A stretch of 64,000 nt of DNA from Gammaproteobacteria bacterium (GTDB lineage: Bacteria; Pseudomonadota; Gammaproteobacteria; Steroidobacterales; Steroidobacteraceae), in the NCBI GenBank assembly GCA_028293765.1, contig JAQGOG010000210.1, positions 46,814 to 110,813 of the forward strand. Reading direction: 5' to 3'. This document shows, piece after piece, positions 1-8,582 of the stretch. Each line of letters begins with the position of its first letter. Positions within the stretch are counted from its first letter, which is position 1. A program made the translations under genes and the position numbers. Below the pieces are notes generated by a model. That model had not been told where the DNA came from and made no database searches. It was given only the letters and a program-made list of their open reading frames with translations.

Positions 1-404
1 GAATCCATCCGAATGTCGAGGGCGAGGCAGATGCGGTCGGCGCCAAAACGCGCGAACCAGCCCGTGACCTCTTCGGGGCGCTCCACGGCAGCGCTGCCGA
101 CGACGACTCTCTCAACTCCATTGCGGAGGAGGTCATCAATCACGGCGGCGGAGCGCACGCCACCACCGACCTGCAGGCGCACAGCCTTTTGAGAGGCCAG
201 GGCAACAATCACGGAGCGGTTGGCAAGCACGCCATCCTTTGCTCCGTCCAGATCGACGACGTGCAGCCACGAAGCGCCGAAGTCGCGATAACGCCGCAGC
301 AACTCATGTGGCTCGTGCTCATAGCGCGTCTCGGCACCGAAGTCACCTTGGAAGAGACGCACGCAGCGTCCGTTACGCAAATCGATTGCGGGAATCAGCA
401 ACAT
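1..404 (-). CDS. hisA: HisA, ProFAR isomerase (partial, 3' end outside window)
   Basis: Phosphoribosylformimino-5-aminoimidazole carboxamide ribotide isomerase, the cytosolic fourth step of histidine synthesis. About 134 N-terminal residues of a usual ~245 are present. The protein begins MLLIPAIDLRNGRCVRLFQG, with the family's catalytic Asp at residue 8, followed by a HisA-typical VVDLDGAKDG stretch and the phosphate-binding QVGGGVR region. Its ATG overlaps the hisH stop (TGATG), so the two genes are probably translationally coupled. hisF and hisI/hisIE would be expected just beyond the left edge. Confidence 0.95.
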   Translation of the reverse strand, partial: MLLIPAIDLRNGRCVRLFQGDFGAETRYEHEPHELLRRYRDFGASWLHVVDLDGAKDGVLANRSVIVALASQKAVRLQVGGGVRSAAVIDDLLRNGVERVVVGSAAVERPEEVTGWFARFGADRICLALDIRMD

Positions 405-997
405 CACTCGAGCCTCAGAAAGTTCGCCAGCACCCGTGCTCCGGTTCCGGCCGACCGTTCCGGATGGAACTGTGCGCCCCAGAAGTTTCCTTTACGGACG
501 ATGGCGGAAACGGGGATGCCGTAGTCCGCGGTGGCAAGGGTGATCGCGGACACGGGTGCGGCATAACTGTGAACGAAATAAACGTAATCGTTGGGCGCGA
601 TTCCTTCGAGAAGGGGGTCGTCGCGCAGCCGGTTGAGTTGATTCCAACCCATGTGCGGCACCGGCAGTCCGGGCGCCGCCTGCAGGCGCCGCACGGTTTC
701 GGGCAGGATCCCGAGGCAGTCGGTGGAGCCTTCCTCCGAGCGTTGAAACAAAAGCTGCATCCCGAGGCAGATGCCCAAGACGGGTTGCGTCAGCGACGGC
801 AGCAGTGCCGCCAGACCCGAGTTGCGCAGACGCTGCATGGCGTCTGCAGCAGCACCGACACCCGGCAAGATGAGGCGCGAAGCGGAAGTGATGGTGCGCG
901 CGTCGTTGGATACGTGCGCACGCGCGCCGAGCCTCTCGAACGCAAATTGCAAAGAGGCGAGATTGGCTCCGCCGCTGTCGATGATCACCGCGTCCAT
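404..997 (-). CDS. hisH: HisH, glutamine amidotransferase subunit of IGP synthase
   Basis: Supplies ammonia from glutamine to HisF for imidazole glycerol phosphate and AICAR formation. The 197-residue length is typical. The class I amidotransferase triad is visible: nucleophile Cys77 in GICLGMQLLF, and His178 and Glu180 in FHPE near the C-terminus. It overlaps hisB by a TGATG junction upstream and hisA by the same kind of junction downstream, placing it inside one coupled operon. Confidence 0.96.
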   Translation of the reverse strand: MDAVIIDSGGANLASLQFAFERLGARAHVSNDARTITSASRLILPGVGAAADAMQRLRNSGLAALLPSLTQPVLGICLGMQLLFQRSEEGSTDCLGILPETVRRLQAAPGLPVPHMGWNQLNRLRDDPLLEGIAPNDYVYFVHSYAAPVSAITLATADYGIPVSAIVRKGNFWGAQFHPERSAGTGARVLANFLRLE

Positions 998-2070
998 CAG
1001 AGAATGCCCTTGGTACTCGGCAGCTCCTCGCTCTCACGCCGGAATGCCTGGCGCAAGGCGCGACCGACGCTCTTGAAGCAGCCCTCGATCATGTGATGCG
1101 AGTTCTCACCCGTCACACTCACGTGAACCGCCGCTGCCATCGACTCGGCCAACGAACGGAAAAAGTGCGGCACGAGCTCGGTCGGCAAGCCGCCCACGGC
1201 TTCCCGGTTGAAGTGTCCGGTGAACTGCGCGAAGGCGCGTCCGGACAGGTCGATGGCGACCTGTGCCTGGGCCTCATCCATCGGCAGTAGAAATCCGTAG
1301 CGCGCAATGCCGACTTTGGAGCCGAGCGCGCGGCGCAGCGCCTCGCCGAGTGCAAGGCCGCAGTCCTCGACCGTGTGGTGCTCGTCGATCTGCAGATCGC
1401 CCTGGCACGTCAGCTCGAGCGCGAAGCCGCCGTGCTTGGCGAGTTGCTCCAGCATGTGATCGAAGAATCCGATGCCGGTCACGATGTGGATCGGCGCGGT
1501 GGCGTCGAGATTGACTCGCACGTCGATATTGGTTTCTTTGGTACGCCGCTCGACCTGGGCACGCCGTGCCGTGAGTGCCTGCACGATCGCTGGCCATGTT
1601 TCCTCGCTGCTGCCGTTACGGCGAACGCGAAGTCCACGCACTCCCAGATTGGAGGCGAATTGCAGGTCGGTGTCGCGGTCACCGATCACGGCGCTGGAGG
1701 CAGAATCCATTCCACTGTCGCGCACGTACTGCTCGACGAGACCTGTCCTGGGCTTGCGGCACGTGCAGTCGTCTGCCTTGAAATGCGGGCAGACGAAGAT
1801 CGCGTCGAACTCGATGCCCTGCGAGCTGAAGGCCTCGAGTATGAACTGCTGCGGCTTCGCGAAATCCGCCTGCGGCAGGGAGGGCGTGCCGAGTCCGTCC
1901 TGGTTGGTGACCATGACGAACCGGTAACCGCGTCGCTTGAGCTCGGCGAGCGCCGCGAATACACCCGGCAGGAAGCGCACTTTCTCGAGCGTGTCGACCT
2001 GCTCGTCGGGCGGCTCCTCCACGAGGGTCCCGTCGCGATCGATGAACAAAATAGCGGCCGCTGCGCTCAT
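997..2070 (-). CDS. hisB: HisB, bifunctional histidinol-phosphatase / IGP dehydratase
   Basis: Two-domain enzyme of 357 residues, close to the enterobacterial 355. The N-terminal HAD phosphatase carries the DRDGT motif (Asp11 and Asp13) and a zinc-binding cluster Cys94-His96-Cys102-Cys104. The C-terminal imidazoleglycerol-phosphate dehydratase starts near residue 170 and shows DEHHTVED at about 229-236 and a later SHHMIE metal motif. I chose the ATG at 2070 because the reading frame stays open upstream but that extension is arginine/serine-rich and lies over the hisB-hisC gap. The bifunctional fusion is typical of Gammaproteobacteria. Confidence 0.95.
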   Translation of the reverse strand: MSAAAAILFIDRDGTLVEEPPDEQVDTLEKVRFLPGVFAALAELKRRGYRFVMVTNQDGLGTPSLPQADFAKPQQFILEAFSSQGIEFDAIFVCPHFKADDCTCRKPRTGLVEQYVRDSGMDSASSAVIGDRDTDLQFASNLGVRGLRVRRNGSSEETWPAIVQALTARRAQVERRTKETNIDVRVNLDATAPIHIVTGIGFFDHMLEQLAKHGGFALELTCQGDLQIDEHHTVEDCGLALGEALRRALGSKVGIARYGFLLPMDEAQAQVAIDLSGRAFAQFTGHFNREAVGGLPTELVPHFFRSLAESMAAAVHVSVTGENSHHMIEGCFKSVGRALRQAFRRESEELPSTKGIL

Positions 2071-2107
2071 TGCCAGACCTCGAGAAGCCAGGTAACCCGA
2101 GGGGCCC

Positions 2108-3163
2108 TCATTGCCACGCCTCCAGGAGTCGATTGTTCTGAGTGGGCGTGCCCACCGTGATGCGCAATGCCTGGCCGAGACCCGGATAGCCGCGCGCGTC
2201 CCGTACCAACAGGTGGGTATCTCGCGCCAGCTCCAGCGCGGCTCCCGCGTCCGCGAATTGGGCGAGGATGAAGTTCGCCGCGCTTGGCCAGACTCGAACG
2301 ACACGGGAGAGGTCCGGTAACGCGATCATGAGCCGCTCGCGCTCCGCTCGAATGACAATGACCTGGGCGCGCGACTCGGTCAGCTGCGCCGGTTCCAGCT
2401 GCTTCAGCACCGCTTCCATCGTCAACTGCGGAATCGCGTAGGGTGGCATGACTTTGCGCAGAAGAGCGATGAGCTCTGGATCGGCTATGAGCGTTCCGCA
2501 CCTCGCTCCCGCCAGCCCGTGAGCCTTGGACAGCGTCCGCAGGATCGCCAGATGTGGCAGTTTCGGTAAATGACGCGCGAGGCTCGGCGCGTCGGTAAAT
2601 TCGATGTACGCCTCATCCACGACCACGACGGCCCGGCCGGCTAGCTTGCCAGCGATGCGCAGAATGGCTTGCTCATCGAGCAGGTTGCCGGTCGGGTTGT
2701 TGGGCGAGCAGAAGAAAACGATCTTGACGTCCGGCGTGCATCGTTCCAGCACGGCGCGCTCGTCGATCGCGAAATCAGCAGCAGCGCGTAGCGGAACGGT
2801 TACGACCTCGGCACCCTGGATTCGGGCACTGACAGCGTACATACCGAAGGTAGGCGGACACACGAGCACGGCATCGCGGCCGGCGCGACAGAAGCAGCGC
2901 GTAAGGAGATCGATGGCCTCGTCGCTTCCGCGTCCCACGAGAACCGATTGAGGCGCCGCCCCATACAAAGTCGCGAGCCCTTCCACCAGAGCGCGCGGCT
3001 GCGGCTCGGGATATCGATTGAGGCCCGCGATCGATTCATCGCCATATGGTCGCCAGGGAAGCTCGTTCGCGTGCAAACGCTCGAGACTCGGCTCCCATGC
3101 CGCATGCTCGTACGCTTTCAACGCCACGATGTCCGGCCGAGCAAGCTCCTTAACCCAGCTCAT
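2108..3163 (-). CDS. hisC: HisC, histidinol-phosphate aminotransferase
   Basis: PLP-dependent fold-type I transaminase (351 residues) converting imidazole acetol phosphate to histidinol phosphate. Visible motifs are the SPNNPTGN substrate/PLP loop (153-160), the DEAYIEF stretch (183-189), and the Schiff-base lysine Lys213 in TLSKAHGLAGAR. The ATG at 3163 overlaps the hisD TGA by four bases (ATGA), which settles the start. A 37-bp gap separates it from hisB. Confidence 0.95.
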   Translation of the reverse strand: MSWVKELARPDIVALKAYEHAAWEPSLERLHANELPWRPYGDESIAGLNRYPEPQPRALVEGLATLYGAAPQSVLVGRGSDEAIDLLTRCFCRAGRDAVLVCPPTFGMYAVSARIQGAEVVTVPLRAAADFAIDERAVLERCTPDVKIVFFCSPNNPTGNLLDEQAILRIAGKLAGRAVVVVDEAYIEFTDAPSLARHLPKLPHLAILRTLSKAHGLAGARCGTLIADPELIALLRKVMPPYAIPQLTMEAVLKQLEPAQLTESRAQVIVIRAERERLMIALPDLSRVVRVWPSAANFILAQFADAGAALELARDTHLLVRDARGYPGLGQALRITVGTPTQNNRLLEAWQ

Positions 3164-4500
3164 GCCGTAATTCCAGGCACGCTCGCAGGAGTCCGCGCTT
3201 CTGCTTCCAGCACGGCAAGGCGGCATGCTACTGCATTCGCGTGCGCATCGAGACCCTCGAGCTGCGCAAGTGTGACTGCCACCGGCCCCAACGAACGCAA
3301 GCCTGCCGGCGTGAGTTCCTGCACGGTGACGCCCTTGACGAAATCGAGCACCGACAGTCCGCTGTAAGCCCGCGCATAACCGTACGTGGGCAGCACATGG
3401 TTGGTGCCCGAGCAATAGTCTCCCATCGGTTCGGGCGACCACGCGCCAAGAAAGATCGAGCCGGCGTTGTGGATCCGCGGTAGCCAGCTGCGCGGCTCAC
3501 TCACTTCCAGAATGAGGTGCTCGGCGGCATATTCGTTCGCGACGCGAATCGCGGTGTCCAGGTCCGGGACGACGATACAGCGGCTCGAGGCGAGCGATTT
3601 TTCGAGAATCGCACGTCGCGAGAGCGCCTGCGTTTGTGTCTGAATAGCAGCCGCGACGCTTGTTGCAAGTTTGCTGCTCGGTGTGACCAGAATCGCCTGC
3701 GAGTGTGCGTCGTGCTCGGCCTGCGCGAGCAGATCCGCCGCCACGAAGTCGGCGCGCGCGGTGTCATCGGCGATCACCATCACTTCGGAGGGCCCCGCCG
3801 GCATGTCGCAAGCCGCGCCGGCGGAATCATTGGCGACGAGTTGCTTGGCTGCCGTCACCCAGGCATTGCCCGGACCGAAGATCTTGTCGACTTTGGGGAT
3901 GCTGCTCGTGCCGTAGGCGAGGGCGGCAATCGCCTGCGCGCCGCCGACTTTGAAAACCGTCTCGATACCACACAACTCGGCCGCGACCAGCACGGCTGCA
4001 TTGGCGCGCCCTTCGCGAGTCGGTGGCGTGCACAGAACTCTACGCGGGCAGCCGGCAATACGAGCAGGCACAGCCAACATAATTACCGCGGATGGCAGGG
4101 GTGCCGAGCCTGCGGGTACATAGAGACCGACCGCTTGTATAGGTCGGATGACCCGCTCACAGCGGACTCCGGGCATGGTCTCCATCGCGAAAGGCTGCGG
4201 GACCTGCGCCGAATGGAACTTGTGGACGTTGTCGATTGCGCGCTCGAGAGCAGCCAGCTGCGCGGCGCTGAGGGCCTTGCGAGCCTCGAGGAACTCCGCC
4301 CGGGACACGGCCAGCGTGTCGAGCTTCACGCCATCGAACCGTTCCGTGTAGTTGCGCAGGGCGACGTCGCCCTGCTGACGAACTGCGTTGATGACCTCCA
4401 GCGCTACGGCTCCAATATCGGCCCGCGACTCCAGTGAAGGTCGTGCCAGTGCGGCACGCCGCTCGCGCTCTGTGAGCTTGTCCCATTCCAGAATGCGCAT
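3160..4500 (-). CDS. hisD: HisD, histidinol dehydrogenase
   Basis: Catalyses the last two oxidations, histidinol to histidine, with NAD and zinc. The 446-residue length is normal. Family motifs include GPSEVMVIAD, the AQAEHDAHSQAILVT region and the AAEHLILEV segment holding the conserved Glu-His catalytic pair. It starts three bases after the hisG stop and overlaps hisC by ATGA. Confidence 0.96.
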   Translation of the reverse strand: MRILEWDKLTERERRAALARPSLESRADIGAVALEVINAVRQQGDVALRNYTERFDGVKLDTLAVSRAEFLEARKALSAAQLAALERAIDNVHKFHSAQVPQPFAMETMPGVRCERVIRPIQAVGLYVPAGSAPLPSAVIMLAVPARIAGCPRRVLCTPPTREGRANAAVLVAAELCGIETVFKVGGAQAIAALAYGTSSIPKVDKIFGPGNAWVTAAKQLVANDSAGAACDMPAGPSEVMVIADDTARADFVAADLLAQAEHDAHSQAILVTPSSKLATSVAAAIQTQTQALSRRAILEKSLASSRCIVVPDLDTAIRVANEYAAEHLILEVSEPRSWLPRIHNAGSIFLGAWSPEPMGDYCSGTNHVLPTYGYARAYSGLSVLDFVKGVTVQELTPAGLRSLGPVAVTLAQLEGLDAHANAVACRLAVLEAEARTPASVPGITA

Positions 4501-4503
4501 GGG

Positions 4504-5400
4504 TCAGGCCAGCATCTTTTCGACGGGCAGCACGAGGAGGGCGCTCGCACCGGCCTTTTTCAGGCTCTCGAGCGTTTCCCAGAAGACGTTCTCGCGGCAG
4601 ACCGCGTGAATCGCGACCTTGTCAGGAAATCCTTCGAGCGGAATGATGGTCGGCGACTCGCTGCCGGGCAGCAGTTTGCGGATCTCCGCCAGCGCCGAAC
4701 GGGGCGCGTGGAGCATGATGTACTTGCTCTCGCGCACGCTCTGTACGCCTTCGATGCGCATCAGCAGCCGCTGTACCCACTCTTCCTTTTCAGGCGGCAG
4801 CTCGAGGGGTGTGCGGATCAGCACAGCATGACTTTCCAATACGGTTTCGACTTCACGCAGGTGATTGGCTAGCAGCGTGGACCCCGTCGAGACTAGATCG
4901 CAGATGAGATCGGCACGGCCCAGGCGCGGCGCGATTTCGACGGCACCCGAAAGCGTAACGATCTCCGCGTTGACCTCCCGTTCGCGCAGATATCTCGCAA
5001 GCATGAAAGGATACGTAGTGGCGATGCGTCGGCCGCGCAGGGAACTCGGTCCCTCGAACGAGACTCCGTCCGGCACAGCGAGTGAAAGGCGGCAGCGTCC
5101 GAAATCCAGTGTACGGACCTGTTGGAACCGAGCGGGGTGACCGCGCGCGGCGAGCTCGAGCCGACTCTCCTCCAGGACGTTCAGACCCACGAGCCCCAGG
5201 TCGCAGACGTCTTCCTGCACCAGATCGGGAATGTCATCGTCGCGGACGAACAGCACGTCCAGCGGCATGTTCTCGCCGACGCAAATGAGCTGATCCTTGC
5301 CCCGCGAGAGCTTCAACCCGCAGCGGGTCAGCAGATCGAGCGATGGCTCGGTGAGCCGGCCGGATTTCTGTACGGCGAGCTTGAGGCGCATTTCATCCAT
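4504..5400 (-). CDS. hisG: HisG, ATP phosphoribosyltransferase (long form)
   Basis: Commits ATP and PRPP to histidine synthesis. The 298-residue product matches the long, self-sufficient HisG with a C-terminal ACT-like regulatory domain, which in known long-form enzymes gives feedback inhibition by histidine. Motifs: MRLKLAVQKSGRL at the N-terminus, DLICDLVSTGSTL for the phosphoribosyl site. Two starts are possible, ATG 5400 (MDEM...) and ATG 5391. Both overlap or abut the regulator gene's TGA at 5393-5395, indicating coupling. I prefer 5400 on length. Confidence 0.94.
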   Translation of the reverse strand: MDEMRLKLAVQKSGRLTEPSLDLLTRCGLKLSRGKDQLICVGENMPLDVLFVRDDDIPDLVQEDVCDLGLVGLNVLEESRLELAARGHPARFQQVRTLDFGRCRLSLAVPDGVSFEGPSSLRGRRIATTYPFMLARYLREREVNAEIVTLSGAVEIAPRLGRADLICDLVSTGSTLLANHLREVETVLESHAVLIRTPLELPPEKEEWVQRLLMRIEGVQSVRESKYIMLHAPRSALAEIRKLLPGSESPTIIPLEGFPDKVAIHAVCRENVFWETLESLKKAGASALLVLPVEKMLA

Positions 5401-5746
5401 GGCGGGTCGCCTCCACGCGCTTCGCAGCAGGATTGCCTTTCGCTTCCTCGATCCTCTGGGCCGCAACTTCGTAGCCACCGTTACCATTGCCGAGAAAGCG
5501 CGCGACGCGACCGATCGTCGTGACGCTCACACCGGCGAGGCGGTGTATTTCACGGTAGGGAAGGCCCTGCTTCAGGTAATCCACGACGGCCCATCGATCC
5601 GCCATCGCCTGCAGCTCCGCAGGGGTGCACAGATCGCGGAAGAAGGCGCGAACCTCATCCGGCGCGCGCAGGGCGGCGACCGCAATGCACAGATTGCGTT
5701 CGGCAAGCGCCTCCTGGCGCGGGCTCAGAGTACGGTGAGTCTTCAT
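5393..5746 (-). CDS. TrpR/YerC-fold regulator, probable histidine operon repressor (HisR-like)
   Basis: A 117-residue protein of the TrpR-like YerC/YecD family, with a helix-turn-helix at about 62-85 (LPYREIHRLAGVSVTTIGRV). It lacks other domains. It is the first gene of the his operon and overlaps hisG by a few bases. Family members in this position have been assigned as histidine-responsive repressors (HisR) by comparative genomics. That role is inferred here from position and from the palindrome 8 bp upstream of its ATG. The co-repressor would most likely be histidine, but nothing in the sequence proves it. Confidence 0.8.
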   Translation of the reverse strand: MKTHRTLSPRQEALAERNLCIAVAALRAPDEVRAFFRDLCTPAELQAMADRWAVVDYLKQGLPYREIHRLAGVSVTTIGRVARFLGNGNGGYEVAAQRIEEAKGNPAAKRVEATRHG

Positions 5747-5754
5747 GGCGTCTC

Positions 5755-5778
5755 AATGTAATAGCGCGCTAGTACATT
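5755..5778 (-). promoter_or_regulatory. 24-bp palindrome, candidate operator of the his operon
   Basis: Plus-strand arms are AATGTAATAGCG and CGCTAGTACATT. They are complementary at 11 of 12 positions; only the A/G pair seven bases in from each end fails. The element lies 8 bp upstream of the regulator ATG at 5746, so a repressor dimer bound here would cover the promoter or translation start. I could not define convincing -35/-10 hexamers for the minus strand; TATTAC inside the palindrome is a possible -10, which would give a very short or leaderless mRNA. Confidence 0.7.
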
Positions 5779-5956
5779 AGCATGCGGACGGCTGCGGCGC
5801 CAGACGGATCTGGGCCGGCGCGCGCGGCGCCGATGGTCGCGCCTGTAAACCCTCACTTGGGAGGGAGCGCTCGCGGTCAGTGCGCGGAGCAGTCGCAGCG
5901 CGGAGGCGGACGCCAAATCAAATGGGGTGCCTGTGAACAGCGTCTGCTCCGCCGGC

Positions 5957-5986
5957 TTGACGTGTTGCGCAGGCACACCATAGACT
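5957..5986 (+). promoter_or_regulatory. Sigma70-type promoter of metX-metB
   Basis: TTGACG at 5957-5962, an 18-bp spacer and TAGACT at 5981-5986. Each hexamer differs little from consensus. The predicted start, about seven bases after the -10, falls at 5992-5994, exactly where the riboswitch P1 stem begins. That agreement supports both calls. Confidence 0.65.
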
Positions 5987-5993
5987 TCCCCCA

Positions 5994-6128
5994 CTCATCG
6001 AGACCGGCTGAGGGATAAGGCCCTTAGACGCCGGGGCAACCGCCAGACTTAACCACTCTGGAAAGGTGCCAACTCCTGCAGGTTGCGCACTTTCGGCTTC
6101 GGTCGAAGGTTCGGGACCGACAGATGAG
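5994..6128 (+). ncRNA. SAM-I (S-box) riboswitch
   Basis: The region between 5779 and the metX start holds no gene; its second half is an S-box aptamer. P1 pairs CTCATC (5994-5999) with GATGAG (6123-6128). Core signatures appear in order: CGAGA after P1, GAGGGA (6010-6015), GGCAACC (6035-6041), a P3 hairpin CCAGA/TCTGG (6043-6047 with 6057-6061), then GGTGCCAACTCC (6065-6076). Family knowledge says it binds S-adenosylmethionine and shuts off methionine genes. About 125 nt separate it from the metX ATG with no T-run hairpin, so control is probably at translation. Confidence 0.9.
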
Positions 6129-6253
6129 CGGTATGCGTAGCCTCTAGCCCGGCGTTCCCGCCAGCGAGAGGATGGACGCGACAACCTGCCCTCATAGGGT
6201 AGGCGCTCCGCAGCAGGACGGTGAGTACCGTGCCAGTGGTTTGCGGAGCCTCC

Positions 6254-7345
6254 ATGAACGCCTCTCTCGAAGCCGTCCCGAACAGCGCCAGAGCGCAGCT
6301 TACGCCCGTTCCGTCGTCCGCTCCCGATAACGGCGTGCGGGAGGGCATTCTCGAGGTGCCCGGCGAAGTCTCCCTCTATCACGGCGGAAAGCTGTCCGGC
6401 ATGCGGATCGCCTGGCGCATGGTTGGGCCGGCGAATGCCCCGGTCGTGTGTGCGTTGGGGGGCATCTCCGCGAACCGGCGTGTGTTCGTGACCGAGGATC
6501 CCAAGCAGGGCTGGTGGTCCGAAGTAGTCGGCCCCGAGCGATCCCTCGATGCGAACCGCTTTCGCGTTCTGAGCTTCGACTACCTCGGCGGGAGCGCCGA
6601 GACCACCGGGCCTGCCGGAGAGTCCACACGGGCTTCCGGGGAGGTCACGGGAGCTAACCTCGCGCCGTTTCCCAGTATCTCGAGCTACGACCAGGCCGAG
6701 CTGTTGGTGCGCCTCCTGAACAATCTGGGTCTCAAATCACTGCGCGCGATCGTCGGCGGCTCTTACGGCGGCATGGTTGCACTGGCTTTTGGCGAGCGCT
6801 ATCCGGAGCGCGTTGGCCACCTGATCGTGATAGGCGCGGCGGATCGGACGCATCCGATGGCTACCGCGTGGCGAAGCGTGCAGCGACGGATCGTTCGCTT
6901 TGCGGCCGAATGTGGTCGCGGAAAGGACGGCCTGCAGCTGGCGCGCGCGCTGGCGATGTCGACCTATCGCAGCTCGGAAGAGTTTGCGGCGCGCTTCGAC
7001 GGTGCGCCCGCTAGCAACGGCGAACGCTTCGAGTTTCCGGTCGAGCGATATCTGTTCGCGCGCGGCAGCGACTTCGCGGACCGCTACAAGCCGGAAGCCG
7101 TTCTGTGTCTGTCGGAATCCATCGACCTGCATCGCGTGGACGCGGCGCGAATTTTCGTACCCACGACGATCGTGGCCATCCGTGAAGACCAACTCGTGCC
7201 GCTTGCGGACATGCGCGGACTGGCCGCGCGGTTACCCGTCGCGAAGCTGCACGAGATTTCCTCTATTTATGGGCATGATGCTTTTTTGAAGGAGTCGGAT
7301 CAATTGCGCGGAATATTCGTTGCGGCCCTTGGGAGTGCCGCATGA
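6254..7345 (+). CDS. metX: MetX-type homoserine O-acyltransferase (probably succinyltransferase)
   Basis: Alpha/beta-hydrolase-fold acyltransferase activating homoserine for methionine synthesis, 363 residues. The nucleophile is Ser170 in GGSYGGM; the acid and base are likely the Asp of REDQLVPL and the His of IYGHDAFLKE. Many gammaproteobacterial MetX proteins paired with MetB use succinyl-CoA rather than acetyl-CoA, but substrate choice cannot be settled by eye. The ATG at 6254 is preferred over an in-frame GTG at 6221 because GGAG sits six bases upstream. It overlaps metB by ATGA and is controlled by the SAM riboswitch. Confidence 0.9.
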   Translation: MNASLEAVPNSARAQLTPVPSSAPDNGVREGILEVPGEVSLYHGGKLSGMRIAWRMVGPANAPVVCALGGISANRRVFVTEDPKQGWWSEVVGPERSLDANRFRVLSFDYLGGSAETTGPAGESTRASGEVTGANLAPFPSISSYDQAELLVRLLNNLGLKSLRAIVGGSYGGMVALAFGERYPERVGHLIVIGAADRTHPMATAWRSVQRRIVRFAAECGRGKDGLQLARALAMSTYRSSEEFAARFDGAPASNGERFEFPVERYLFARGSDFADRYKPEAVLCLSESIDLHRVDAARIFVPTTIVAIREDQLVPLADMRGLAARLPVAKLHEISSIYGHDAFLKESDQLRGIFVAALGSAA

Positions 7346-8556
7346 GCAAGAATTCGAAGCCGGCGCGTCCGCGCCAGATCACGCAGACAGTGCGAGCGGG
7401 TCTCGAGTGCGACGACGCCACCGGGTGCGTCGTACCTCCGATTCACCTGACTTCGACTTTCGCTTTCCGCGGCTTCGGGCAGAAGCGCAGTTACGACTAC
7501 ACCCGCTCGGGAAATCCGACCCGCGATCTGCTGGGCGCGGCGCTCGCGGAATTGGAACTCGGCGCTGGAGCGGTTGTGACCGCGACCGGCATGGCCGCGA
7601 TCACGCTCGTCGGATACTTGATCCCAGCGAAAGGGCGGATCGTCGCTCCTCACGATTGTTATGGCGGCACGTACCGCTTGTTCAACGTCTGGCACCAGCG
7701 CGGCGAGCGTGAGGTCGAGTTCGTGAATTTCGGCGATGAAGCCGCGGTTCGCGCGGCATTGTCAAAGCCGACTGCATTGCTCTGGATCGAGACGCCGAGC
7801 AATCCGCTGTTGCGTATCACGGATATCGAGGCCTTTGCGGCGCTCGGAAAAGCAGCCGGCGCATTGCTCGTCGTGGACAACACGTTCCTCTCCCCTGCGT
7901 GGCAGCAGCCACTCCCCCTCGGGGCGGATCTCGTCGTGCACTCGACGACGAAGTATCTGAACGGGCACAGCGACGTGGTGGGCGGTGCCGTCGTAGCGAA
8001 GGACGCGAAGCTGCATGAGCAACTCGTGTGGTGGGCAAACTGTCTCGGCATCACCGGCGCGCCGTTCGACAGCTTCATGACCCTGCGCGGAATGCGGACG
8101 CTGCATGCGCGGCTCGATCACCATGGGCGCAACGCAATGGGCCTTGCGCAGTGGCTGAATGAGCAGCCCGGCGTGAAGCGCGTGTACTACCCCGGTCTGC
8201 CGAGTCATCCGGGTCATGACATCGCCCGGCGACAGCAGAGCGGTTTCGGCGCGATCGTGAGCCTCGAGTTGGAAGGCGGTCACGACGCCGTGCGCGAATT
8301 CGTTGCCGAGCTCGAGTACTTCTCGCTCGCGGAATCGCTCGGAGGAGTCGAGAGCCTCATCGCTCACCCCGCCACGATGACCCACGCCGCAATGGATCCC
8401 GCAGCCCGCCTCAAGGCCGGCCTGGCGGACGGACTTCTACGGCTGTCGGTTGGAATCGAGGCGCTCGAGGACCTGCAAGCGGATCTGGCGGCAGGCCTGG
8501 AGCGTGCGGCCGCCGTCGGCAAGGTGGCGACTCGAAGGCTAGGAACTGCGGGCTGA
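7342..8556 (+). CDS. metB: Cystathionine gamma-synthase / O-succinylhomoserine (thiol)-lyase
   Basis: PLP enzyme of the Cys/Met metabolism family, 404 residues. It joins the activated homoserine made by MetX to cysteine (or sulfide). Visible features are SYDYTRSGNPTR (substrate/PLP contact), the VVDNTF segment, and the Schiff-base Lys204 in VVHSTTKYLNGHSD. It overlaps metX by four bases and shares its riboswitch-controlled transcript. MetB, MetC and MetZ are hard to separate by sequence; partnership with metX favours a gamma-synthase or sulfhydrylase role. It converges on leuB with a 26-bp gap and no obvious terminator. Confidence 0.88.
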   Translation: MSKNSKPARPRQITQTVRAGLECDDATGCVVPPIHLTSTFAFRGFGQKRSYDYTRSGNPTRDLLGAALAELELGAGAVVTATGMAAITLVGYLIPAKGRIVAPHDCYGGTYRLFNVWHQRGEREVEFVNFGDEAAVRAALSKPTALLWIETPSNPLLRITDIEAFAALGKAAGALLVVDNTFLSPAWQQPLPLGADLVVHSTTKYLNGHSDVVGGAVVAKDAKLHEQLVWWANCLGITGAPFDSFMTLRGMRTLHARLDHHGRNAMGLAQWLNEQPGVKRVYYPGLPSHPGHDIARRQQSGFGAIVSLELEGGHDAVREFVAELEYFSLAESLGGVESLIAHPATMTHAAMDPAARLKAGLADGLLRLSVGIEALEDLQADLAAGLERAAAVGKVATRRLGTAG

Positions 8557-8582
8557 CAAGCCCGCGACGTGAAGGACGAAGC

